Below, one piece after another: positions 7,269-12,178 of a stretch of 12,178 nt of DNA; the stretch's first letter is position 1, and each line of letters opens with the position of its first letter. The stretch comes from an uncultured Clostridium sp. (GTDB taxonomy: Bacteria; Bacillota; Clostridia; Lachnospirales; Lachnospiraceae): the NCBI GenBank assembly GCA_958442925.1, contig CAUCIO010000058.1:1-12178 (forward strand), read 5' to 3'. The notes below the pieces were generated by a model, which saw only the letters and a program-made list of their open reading frames with translations, searched no databases and had not been told where the DNA came from. The position numbers and the translations under genes were made by a program.

Positions 7269-7291
7269 AGCTTTTCCTCCTTATAAGGTTT

Positions 7292-7328
7292 AAGGCCGGT
7301 TCTGTAAGAACATTTACAGACCGGCCTT
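7292..7328 (-). promoter_or_regulatory. Intercistronic hairpin between transporter and epimerase genes
   Basis: On the minus strand a 15-bp stem with a single-base bulge and a 6-nt loop (arms AAGGCCGGTCTGTAA and TTACAGAACCGGCCTT) lies between the transporter stop and the next gene. It is followed on the minus strand by AAACC, not a U run, so it is not a standard terminator in the direction of transcription. A stable stem here would protect the 3' end of the transporter mRNA or limit read-through. A 10-bp palindrome CCTTATAAGG (7279-7288) overlaps the next ribosome binding site. Confidence 0.65.
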
Positions 7329-7342
7329 TTACACTGCTTTTA

Positions 7343-8707
7343 TTATTTACTTTCATCCCAGACTGCATGGGGGTGTTTGTGCCACCATTTAAAAATGACA
7401 GGAACAATAATCAAAGCGGCCAGGTAAATCAGAATAGGAGCAACTGCTGCAATCCAGTTTCCCTGTACGCAGGCTACCGGTACAGCTGCCAAAGCAAAAA
7501 TCTCAATAATCGACTCAATCGGCGTTACGATAGCTGCATCGTCCAGTGTACAGCTCTTGTTCTCCGGATCCACGATTCTGAGAAGCGCCATTCCAATGGC
7601 TGTTACGCCAGTAGAATATCCATATACGTAAATGCCTCTCTCAAACCACTCCTGTTTTAACAGGCGGGGAGCAATTACTGTAAAGTGGAATACAACCCAT
7701 GCGATACCGAACAGCATCAAAAGTCCAAATGGTACTGCATACTCAATAATAACCGGAATTTTAATAGATGCTACTCCGAAAAATACTAAGAAATCAGTTG
7801 CGCAGCTTCCCATACGGGAAATAATCCGGTTGTCCACATACTTGTCTGCCTTAATTCCCTTTAACAGGAAGTGGAACACAATGGCTACCAGGAAACCTAC
7901 GGAAAAGCTTGGAACGCCCAGTCCAGTTGCCGCCTGAATTGCGTTGGTAAGAAGGTAACCAATTCCTGTCGGAATCAGAATCAGCATTAAGTGCCATGCA
8001 AGAGGATCAATCGCCATAGGAGAAACTGTTTCCTCGCCAAGCACCGGTCTCTTTCCTTCCTGAATCAGTCCTGTTCTCATATCCTCAGGAAGCTGGCTGA
8101 AGTCCTTAACAAACTTTGTATAATTTTTCTTGGTTCCGATTTTAATGAGAATAATTCCGCCGAAAATTCCTGTTAAAATTCCAACGGTTGCAGAAGTCAT
8201 ACCCAGGTCTGTAGCATCTGCCCAGCCCAGAGAATCAAGGGTTGCTCCCAGAGCTGCCGCTGTACCGTGTCCTCCCTGGAAACCTGCCGGAATCAGCATT
8301 CCGAATGCTGGGTTTAATTCTGGCTCAATCACTTTCAGAATCAGCATGGAGAAGATAATCGGCACTGCATACTGAAATGCCCATCCGATATTTCTGAAGC
8401 AGTAATAGCTTCCGATTCTGTCAAAGTTGGTCTTCCATCCGCCGCTGCTGAAGTTAAATCCTCTCAGTCCGATGGATACGAACACTGCGATAATTAAAAG
8501 TCCTGCATAGGAACCAAACTGTGAAGAAAAATTGATGATTCCAAATCCGTTCTGGCCCATGGCAAGTCCAATGAAACCTGCTAACAGGCTGACAGGAACG
8601 AATAAGCTCTGCAGTATCTTAATCTTCTCTCTCAATAATTTTGCTGCAAATAAGAATATTCCTGCCCACATAAAATCTATCAGCATTGAGTAAGCATTAA
8701 ATTCCAT
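7343..8707 (-). CDS. GltS-like sodium/glutamate symporter family transporter
   Basis: A 454-residue, very hydrophobic membrane protein of the glutamate:Na+ symporter (ESS/GltS) family, a little longer than E. coli GltS (401). The N-terminal half carries GFQGGHGTAAALGATL (142-157), equivalent to the family's GGHGT re-entrant loop. The C-terminal half has a second conserved stretch, YGYSTGVTAIGMALLRIVDP (362-381). About ten to twelve membrane segments can be picked out, divided by a hydrophilic loop at about 190-230 (GTKKNYTKFVKDFSQLPEDM). Family members import glutamate with sodium. Placed in front of sugar epimerases and kinases, this one more likely carries a glycated or sugar-linked acidic amino acid, which is inference. 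The start is set by AGGGGAGAG before ATG. Its transcript probably begins in the AT-rich region after the cupin gene. Confidence 0.88.
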   Translation of the reverse strand: MEFNAYSMLIDFMWAGIFLFAAKLLREKIKILQSLFVPVSLLAGFIGLAMGQNGFGIINFSSQFGSYAGLLIIAVFVSIGLRGFNFSSGGWKTNFDRIGSYYCFRNIGWAFQYAVPIIFSMLILKVIEPELNPAFGMLIPAGFQGGHGTAAALGATLDSLGWADATDLGMTSATVGILTGIFGGIILIKIGTKKNYTKFVKDFSQLPEDMRTGLIQEGKRPVLGEETVSPMAIDPLAWHLMLILIPTGIGYLLTNAIQAATGLGVPSFSVGFLVAIVFHFLLKGIKADKYVDNRIISRMGSCATDFLVFFGVASIKIPVIIEYAVPFGLLMLFGIAWVVFHFTVIAPRLLKQEWFERGIYVYGYSTGVTAIGMALLRIVDPENKSCTLDDAAIVTPIESIIEIFALAAVPVACVQGNWIAAVAPILIYLAALIIVPVIFKWWHKHPHAVWDESK

Positions 8708-8763
8708 GTTCTCTCTCCCCTCTTAATTTTTATTTTCCTTTTCCCAAAATATTTTCTTTTGAT

Positions 8764-8799
8764 ATAATATTTTATAATATTATATTTGATTGTATTATA
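8764..8799 (-). promoter_or_regulatory. Promoter/operator region of the transporter operon
   Basis: The gap between cupin and transporter holds a perfect 12-bp palindrome TATAATATTATA (8773-8784), with a second ATAATATT half-copy beside it, and a possible minus-strand -10 TATAAT (8794-8799). No good -35 is visible. The palindrome differs by one base from TATAATGTTATA in the kinase promoter. I read it as a regulator site plus a weak promoter. No terminator hairpin is seen after the cupin, so cupin transcripts may also read through. Confidence 0.45.
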
Positions 8800-8803
8800 C
8801 TAT

Positions 8804-9217
8804 TTATTTATGCAGTAAGACAGCAGCTTCTTTTCTCACCATCTCCAGCTCTTCTGCCGTCATATCACAGTAGGTGCTGTTCTGCTCTGTCGTTCCGGCA
8901 TCCTGAACATAGATAAGCTTTGTGTCCTTCTCTGTAATGGTATTAAACCAGGTTTCCTGAGGAACATTGTAAACCTTTCCAGGCTCCATTAAAGTCAGGT
9001 CAATCTGGAACCCCTCATTTTCCCTGGATGCTGTCAGCAGAACTGCCTTGCCCTGTACAAGGACAAACTGCTCGTCTGTCTCGTGATGAACCTCTAAATA
9101 CCTGATTTCCCCTATGTCATTGTTAGGCTTCCAGTTTTTTATACACATTACCCAATGTCCATTATTGTAAACGCACTCAATTCCTTCACCCTGGTATTCA
9201 AAAACCTCCGCTTTCAA
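8804..9217 (-). CDS. Small cupin-domain protein
   Basis: A 137-residue single-domain cupin. Motif 1 is EVHHETDEQFVLVQG (42-56), with H44/H45 and E49 as probable metal ligands. Motif 2 is EPGKVYNVPQETWFNTI (78-94), where the expected glycine and histidine of PxGxxH are E88 and F91, so the fourth ligand is lost or replaced. The C-terminal 30 residues are helical and charged. The start is TTG: GGAGG stands 7 nt in front of it, no ATG start with a ribosome binding site is available nearby, and relatives would begin at about this point. Small cupins in sugar operons can be isomerases, mutarotases or binding proteins. The function here is unknown. It has its own promoter and is first in the left-hand block. 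Confidence 0.85.
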   Translation of the reverse strand: MKAEVFEYQGEGIECVYNNGHWVMCIKNWKPNNDIGEIRYLEVHHETDEQFVLVQGKAVLLTASRENEGFQIDLTLMEPGKVYNVPQETWFNTITEKDTKLIYVQDAGTTEQNSTYCDMTAEELEMVRKEAAVLLHK

Positions 9218-9286
9218 ATGATTCCCTCCAATCTTCTTCTTTACATACCTTTTGTTCTTGTTTTATCGGCCGATTGCTTATGTCAT

Positions 9287-9317
9287 TATAATATATTATA
9301 TATCGTTATGCTGTCAA
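9287..9317 (-). promoter_or_regulatory. Cupin promoter with overlapping palindrome
   Basis: On the minus strand: -35 TTGACA (9312-9317, consensus) and -10 TATTAT (18-nt spacer, 9288-9293) or TATATT (16-nt spacer). A perfect 14-bp palindrome TATAATATATTATA (9287-9300) covers the -10 region, the right place for a repressor. The rest of the 267-bp gap to the deglycase gene holds only the terminator listed next. Confidence 0.65.
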
Positions 9318-9414
9318 TAGCTTTTTACGCTTTTTTTAGCTATTTTTTACAATTTACTTTTCTTTCAGCTGAACAGTTATGATAAAACTGCTTATCCCAA
9401 TCTCTGTTTTTATC

Positions 9415-9441
9415 AAAAAAGGCAGCAGAACTGCCTTTTTT
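9415..9441 (-). terminator. Rho-independent terminator of the kinase-deglycase operon
   Basis: AAAAAAGGCAG / CTGCCTTTTTT with a 5-nt loop. Read on the minus strand the stem ends in a six-T run, about 40 bp after the deglycase stop codon. It is symmetrical and could act in both directions. Confidence 0.9.
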
Positions 9442-9484
9442 CAGCTCTGCCGCCTCTTTAATTTTCAATCCAGAGTACTTCTGC

Positions 9485-10462
9485 CTAGTACTCTACCTTC
9501 CACATATAACGTCTCTCATCCATAGAATGGCCTCTCACCTCTGCCATCTGAGCTACGTAGTATCTCTCAATCGGGATCATGACAACCGGGTTAAAGAACT
9601 CTGCTACTTCCGGCGCAATTCTGCCCTGGTTTAACTCCTTAAAATCAATGATAATATAATTCTCTGCATACTGCTTCAGGAACTTCAGACATCTCTCGTC
9701 TAAGGCTCTTGTTCTTCCTTCGCTCATTAAGAGTACCATCGGAAGCTGTTTATCTGTAGTCTCGAACGGTCCGTGGAAATACTCTCCTGTGTGCAGGCAT
9801 ACGGCATGCTTCCACTGCATTTCCATGAAATGGCAGCAGCACATGGAATAAGCCACGCCATAGTTAGGGCCTGATGCCAGCACATAAAAGATCGGCTCAT
9901 CTTTATAGGTGTCAGCCCACTTCTGAGCGATTGGAAGAGCCTTCTCTTTTCCCTCTGCAACGATCCGATCAATCTCTGCATAAGCTGCCATAGCCTTGTC
10001 ATAGTTTTCGTAGTTTTCAAACTGCTTTAATAACTCAAATCCAATACGGAGCGCATTCGCCTGGTTAGAATCGCTGTATACCTGGTCGTCTCCATTGGAG
10101 TAGGTTACGACATACTGGCCTACCTGTGCCATACCTGTCTCCATAGAACCTGTCATGGCAATTGTAACTGCGCCTGCAGCATTGGCTGTCTTCACTGCCT
10201 CTACTGTCTCCGGTGTTGCCTTTAAGGAGCAGATCACAGCCACACATCTGTTGTCTAACTCCTTTGGTGTAGCATGTACAAACTCATTACTTGTGTAGGT
10301 AGTAGCGCCAAATGTCTTCGCCTCGCTCTGAAGCAGGTAAAGGCCTGGGAAAATCGCTGCCTTAGAACCGCCGCAGGCAACAAAATATACATGCTTTAAA
10401 CCGCCTGCCTGGTCCATCTTTACCTTAATTTCGCTTACAATCTCTTTTACTGTCTTTGTCAT
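9485..10462 (-). CDS. Double-SIS sugar-phosphate protein, FrlB-like deglycase
   Basis: A 325-residue protein with two sugar-isomerase (SIS) domains, about 24-140 and 190-320. The first opens with HVYFVACGGSKAAIFPG (24-40), the phosphate-binding loop. The second contains HTGEYFHGPFE (214-224), matching the GExxHGP motif with catalytic Glu/His of GlmS-like isomerases and of the FrlB/FraB deglycases. The C-terminus DERRYMWKVEY closely parallels DERRYYGGLVEY of E. coli FrlB as I recall it. FrlB splits fructoselysine 6-phosphate into glucose 6-phosphate and lysine, while FraB does the same for fructose-asparagine. An adjoining FrlD-like kinase supports this reading. GAGGAGG precedes the ATG by 8 nt; the gene follows the kinase by 29 bp and is followed by a strong terminator. 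Amino-acid specificity cannot be read from the sequence. Confidence 0.88.
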   Translation of the reverse strand: MTKTVKEIVSEIKVKMDQAGGLKHVYFVACGGSKAAIFPGLYLLQSEAKTFGATTYTSNEFVHATPKELDNRCVAVICSLKATPETVEAVKTANAAGAVTIAMTGSMETGMAQVGQYVVTYSNGDDQVYSDSNQANALRIGFELLKQFENYENYDKAMAAYAEIDRIVAEGKEKALPIAQKWADTYKDEPIFYVLASGPNYGVAYSMCCCHFMEMQWKHAVCLHTGEYFHGPFETTDKQLPMVLLMSEGRTRALDERCLKFLKQYAENYIIIDFKELNQGRIAPEVAEFFNPVVMIPIERYYVAQMAEVRGHSMDERRYMWKVEY

Positions 10463-10491
10463 CTCTGTATCCTCCTCATTATAATAAATAT

Positions 10492-11358
10492 TTACTGAAT
10501 CTCTTTTCCATGGCCAAATGCGCCCTGAACCATACAGGTCTTAGCGGCAAAGGCTGCGCCTGCGGCCATCGCCTCTTTAATAAAGGTTTCCTTTAATTCC
10601 TCTGCCTTCTCCGGATGCTCTGCGTTCTTTTCCAGATTTCCTACATAAGAAAGCAGGAACGCCGCTGCAAATGAATCTCCTGCCCCTAAGGTATCTACCG
10701 CTTCTACCAGCTGCGGTTTCTGCTCATAGAACCTGTTTCCGTCATATAAGATAGAACCATAGCTTCCTCTTGTAGCAATCACCATAGGGCATCCTGCCTT
10801 ATAAATGGTGCGGCAGATTTCTTCTGCCTCCTCCACTGGTATCGAACCGCAGGATAAAAAGGCATATTTAATATACGGCGCTACCCTCTCTACTCTTTCC
10901 TGATCCGTCCACTGTCCGGAAAAGTCATAGGAAACAGATAAGCCTGCTTCTGCTAACTTAGGCAGCTGGCTGTCGAAATAACTGTTATTGCTTGTATGAA
11001 TATGGGAAAACTGCTTCACATATTCCATATCATCCGCATCCAGAATTACTGGATATTCCTTTGCAATTCCGCCTTTATTACTTCCTAAAAATACTCTGTC
11101 TCCATCCACTAAAGTCACTCTGGCATATCCGTTTTCGCCATCATGCTGTCTGCAACGCTCATGTTTTACTTCCAGTTTATCCAGAGTAGCCAGTATGTGA
11201 GCCGCTACTTCATCACGTCCGAATGTTCCCATATAGGAGGCATCCGCTCCCAGCATTTTTGCATAAACAGCAAAATTTAACGCCTGTCCTCCTGGAAACA
11301 TGGTATTAAGATGAATGTATTTATCACATACGTTATCACCAATACCAATAACTTTCAT
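10492..11358 (-). CDS. PfkB-family kinase, FrlD-like (second paralogue)
   Basis: A 288-residue ribokinase-family kinase. FPGGQALNFAVYAKMLG (21-37) is the sugar-binding PfkB signature 1, VDTLGAGDSFAAAF (221-234) is signature 2 with catalytic base D228, and SVSYDFSGQW (141-150) parallels the FDFSDKW segment of fructoselysine 6-kinase FrlD. Phosphorylation of an imported Amadori compound at O6 would supply the substrate for the deglycase gene 29 bp downstream. The two form a transcript with its own promoter and terminator, separate from the transporter operon but apparently under the same type of operator. The ATG follows AAAGGGGCG. It is only distantly similar to the other PfkB kinase here, which keeps a different sugar-binding signature. 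Function as a ketosamine kinase is likely; the exact substrate is not shown. Confidence 0.88.
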   Translation of the reverse strand: MKVIGIGDNVCDKYIHLNTMFPGGQALNFAVYAKMLGADASYMGTFGRDEVAAHILATLDKLEVKHERCRQHDGENGYARVTLVDGDRVFLGSNKGGIAKEYPVILDADDMEYVKQFSHIHTSNNSYFDSQLPKLAEAGLSVSYDFSGQWTDQERVERVAPYIKYAFLSCGSIPVEEAEEICRTIYKAGCPMVIATRGSYGSILYDGNRFYEQKPQLVEAVDTLGAGDSFAAAFLLSYVGNLEKNAEHPEKAEELKETFIKEAMAAGAAFAAKTCMVQGAFGHGKEIQ

Positions 11359-11386
11359 AATTTCGCCCCTTTATTAGTATATTATT

Positions 11387-11433
11387 ATATAATGTTATAA
11401 TATAATATAAGCTCATATTCTCTAATTTGTCAA
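11387..11433 (-). promoter_or_regulatory. Promoter and operator of the kinase-deglycase operon
   Basis: Minus strand: -35 TTGACA (11428-11433), 17-nt spacer, -10 TTATAT (11405-11410), or TATATT with 18 nt. Immediately downstream, at the start of transcription, lies TATAATGTTATA (11388-11399) in a longer AT-only stretch. The site shares 12 bases with the GntR promoter and differs by one base from the palindrome in front of the transporter. Confidence 0.7.
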
Positions 11434-11444
11434 GACCTTTTTGC

Positions 11445-11483
11445 AAAAAAGCTGGAACTCTTGAAACAACAGAGAGTTCCAGC
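11445..11483 (-). terminator. Minus-strand terminator upstream of the kinase promoter
   Basis: An 11-bp perfect stem GCTGGAACTCT/AGAGTTCCAGC (11451-11461 with 11473-11483) is followed on the minus strand by six Ts (11445-11450). It stands just before the -35 of the kinase promoter and would shield it from transcripts coming from the toxin side or from the weak minus promoter at 11515-11543. Confidence 0.8.
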
Positions 11484-11514
11484 CATAATAAAAATTTGAT
11501 TTACTCATATTATG

Positions 11515-11543
11515 CTTATATTATTTTATCAGGTATATTGCAA
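11515..11543 (-). promoter_or_regulatory. Possible minus-strand promoter sharing its -35 with the antitoxin RNA promoter
   Basis: Because TTGCAA (11538-11543) is its own reverse complement it can serve both strands. On the minus strand it stands 17 nt from TATAAG (11515-11520). A transcript from it would reach the terminator at 11445-11483 after about 60 nt. No ribosome binding site follows. This is only a suggestion from spacing. Confidence 0.3.
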
Positions 11544-11566
11544 TCCAAAATCGCATATGCTATAAT
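11538..11566 (+). promoter_or_regulatory. Promoter of the antitoxin small RNA
   Basis: -35 TTGCAA (11538-11543), exactly 17 nt, then -10 TATAAT (11561-11566) with an extended TGC in front. The predicted start is at about 11573. It is the best plus-strand promoter noticed in the window and does not lead into any protein gene, which supports a small RNA. Confidence 0.75.
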
Positions 11567-11572
11567 GCCAAT

Positions 11573-11645
11573 AGGCTAAAAGATAGAAGTTATCCATGTC
11601 GGATGACCTAAACAAAAAACCCAGTGCTGGAACACTGGGTTTTTC
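11573..11645 (+). ncRNA. Antisense RNA, predicted type I antitoxin
   Basis: A predicted RNA of about 73 nt runs from the promoter at 11538-11566 to the bidirectional terminator at 11614-11644. Its 5' part (11579-11609) is an imperfect direct repeat of 11763-11793, so the RNA is complementary to the toxin mRNA there. Counting from its 5' side it gives 11 Watson-Crick pairs, a 3x4 internal loop, 12 pairs including three G-U, a one-base bulge and 4 more pairs. The paired part of the mRNA covers its Shine-Dalgarno, GTG start and early codons. Its 3' hairpin is the complement of the toxin mRNA's own terminator. This two-contact arrangement matches RNAII of the pAD1 par locus. No reading frame with a ribosome binding site is present. 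Expression is untested. Confidence 0.72.
11614..11644. terminator. Shared bidirectional terminator of toxin mRNA and antitoxin RNA
   Basis: AAAAACCCAGTG / CACTGGGTTTTT with a short loop and T runs on both sides, so it works for the plus-strand small RNA and the minus-strand toxin mRNA. The two transcripts are therefore fully complementary over about 30 nt at their 3' ends, as in par/Fst systems. Confidence 0.88.
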
Positions 11646-11695
11646 TATTCCTAATTTCGGAGTGGGAAGGCTTAAACCCACAGGCTGATTACCGA

Positions 11696-11782
11696 CTACT
11701 TACCGCCATCCAGCCATTTGCAAATGAGATGGCTAATCACACCTGCCGCAACAGCGATAATCAAAGATAGAAGAATTTCCAC
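11696..11782 (-). CDS. Small hydrophobic peptide, Fst-like type I toxin (28 aa, GTG start)
   Basis: A 28-codon gene starting with GTG. GGAGG lies 8 nt before the start, inside GGGAGGTG. The peptide begins MEILLSLIIAVAAGV, continues through one membrane-spanning stretch (about residues 3-21) and ends CKWLDGGK, a short charged tail after a Trp-Leu-Asp. This compares well with Fst (MKDLMSLVIAP at the start, an L-D plus charged residues after the membrane segment), which damages membranes when overproduced. The gene has its own promoter, ends before a terminator shared with a convergent small RNA, and is targeted by that RNA over its start region. In the leader, CGCCTCC (11812-11818) can pair with GGAGGTG (11789-11795) and hide the ribosome binding site, as known for type I toxins. 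Too small for standard gene finding. Toxicity is inferred. Confidence 0.78.
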   Translation of the reverse strand: MEILLSLIIAVAAGVISHLICKWLDGGK

Positions 11783-11830
11783 GTCAGACACCTCCCTTCC
11801 GTACCTGTCTAGGAGGCGGTAACATCATAA

Positions 11831-11836
11831 ATTATA
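11831..11836 (-). promoter_or_regulatory. Extended -10 promoter of the toxin gene
   Basis: Minus strand TGGTATAAT, a perfect -10 with the extended TGn element; no clear -35. Predicted start is near 11824, giving a leader of about 40 nt that contains the masking stem described for the toxin gene. Confidence 0.65.
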
Positions 11837-11955
11837 CCATAGTATTATTTGCTTCTCTACTTATTTTTGACTTCACATGCAGTTTTGTTATTCATCACTT
11901 AATTTTTTCCGGGTGTTTACAGATGTCTACTATTTTTCAAAAAACTCCAGAAAAC

Positions 11956-11996
11956 AAAAAAGGCCGGAACCCTTGATAATTCAAGGAATTCTAGCC
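11956..11996 (-). terminator. Terminator of the tRNA-Gly transcript
   Basis: An imperfect stem (11962-11976 with 11981-11996, loop TAAT) is followed on the minus strand by six Ts (11956-11961). It lies 10 nt after the tRNA 3' end. The 119 bp between it and the toxin promoter hold nothing I recognise. Confidence 0.8.
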
Positions 11997-12005
11997 AATA
12001 AAAAA

Positions 12006-12077
12006 AGCGCGAGACGGGATTCGAACCCGCGACCCTCGCCTTGGCAAGGCGATACTCCACCACTGAGCCACTCGCGC
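12006..12077 (-). tRNA. tRNA-Gly (anticodon GCC)
   Basis: A complete cloverleaf on the minus strand. The acceptor stem GCGCGAG pairs with CTCGCGC, the D arm GCTC...GAGT is normal, the anticodon stem-loop CGCCTTGCCAAGGCG gives anticodon GCC, and the T arm GCGGGTTCGAATCCCGT is canonical. The discriminator base is U, normal for bacterial tRNA-Gly. CCA is not encoded; the gene runs directly into a T run and must be matured by a CCA-adding enzyme. Confidence 0.95.
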
Positions 12078-12178
12078 ATTTGAGATAACAATTTATCTCT
12101 CTATTTAATTGTTGAGGTTTATAATACATACCCTCAAAACCACACATTGAATCCTACTCTCTATCTCTCCATCCTTCT
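12078..12178. other. Leader of tRNA-Gly with small inverted repeats
   Basis: No protein gene is seen. Two inverted repeats occur: GAGATAA/TTATCTC (12082-12088 with 12093-12099) and TTGAGG/CCTCAA (12112-12117 with 12132-12137). On the minus strand, a GTTTTGAGGG stretch after TTCAATGTGTG is reminiscent of the spacer found beside rRNA genes in Firmicutes, so the tRNA may be cotranscribed with RNA genes beyond the edge. I see no convincing promoter. Confidence 0.3.

Noticed and set aside
11417..11503. Minus-strand frame starting MSKSNFYYGWNS
   Set aside because: It has no ribosome binding site and runs through a perfect terminator and the kinase -35 box.
11877..12147. Open frames on both strands across the tRNA-Gly gene, one ending in SNPRPSPWQGDTPPLSHS-like sequence
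   Set aside because: They are translations of the tRNA itself, a well-known false protein; no ribosome binding site and the cloverleaf is complete.
11445..12178. Mobile element or prophage attachment next to the tRNA gene
   Set aside because: No integrase, no transposase and no duplicated tRNA 3' end was found in the window.

Overview
The window reads as a chromosomal segment of a Gram-positive, low-to-moderate GC anaerobe of the Clostridia, most likely a gut Lachnospiraceae. This is an inference from strong GGAGG ribosome binding sites, AT-rich promoters, the gene families present and a tRNA-Gly with no encoded CCA. Nearly every gene lies on the minus strand. The exceptions are the tail of a response regulator at the left edge and one small RNA at the right.

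Left edge (1-266): the last 48 codons of an OmpR/PhoB-type response regulator (plus strand) end in an unusual terminator whose 3' arm is present twice. From 9217 leftward to 265 runs a ten-gene carbohydrate/amine catabolic locus on the minus strand: a cupin with a TTG start, a GltS-family transporter, two sugar-phosphate isomerase/epimerase-like TIM barrels, a BtpA/SgcQ-family protein, an FGGY kinase, a PfkB kinase, an amidohydrolase-2 protein, YjbQ and a HutC-type GntR regulator with a UTRA domain. From the transporter to YjbQ the genes are tightly packed, with a 1-bp overlap, an 11-bp overlap and short gaps. The exception is one strong intercistronic hairpin after the transporter. The regulator has its own promoter.

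A second minus-strand transcript (11358-9485) encodes a PfkB kinase and a double-SIS protein, ended by a clear terminator. This pair resembles FrlD/FrlB, the fructoselysine 6-kinase and deglycase of Amadori-product catabolism. The TIM barrels resemble FrlC, and the regulator is of the same type as FrlR. My working model is a regulon that imports, epimerises, phosphorylates and cleaves glycated amino acids or a related sugar-amine. The acidic-amino-acid type of transporter hints at a substrate with a glutamate- or aspartate-like part. AT-rich near-palindromes related to TATAATRTTATA lie in four promoter regions and are candidate GntR operators.

Right edge (11445-12178): the most striking element is a compact type I toxin-antitoxin locus of par/Fst-RNAII architecture. 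A 28-codon hydrophobic peptide with a GTG start (minus strand) has a strong ribosome binding site that can be masked by its own leader. A convergent small RNA of about 73 nt (plus strand) has a near-ideal promoter. The two transcripts share one bidirectional terminator, and the small RNA carries about 27 bp of interrupted complementarity to the toxin ribosome binding site, start codon and early codons. A tRNA-Gly(GCC) gene and its terminator follow.
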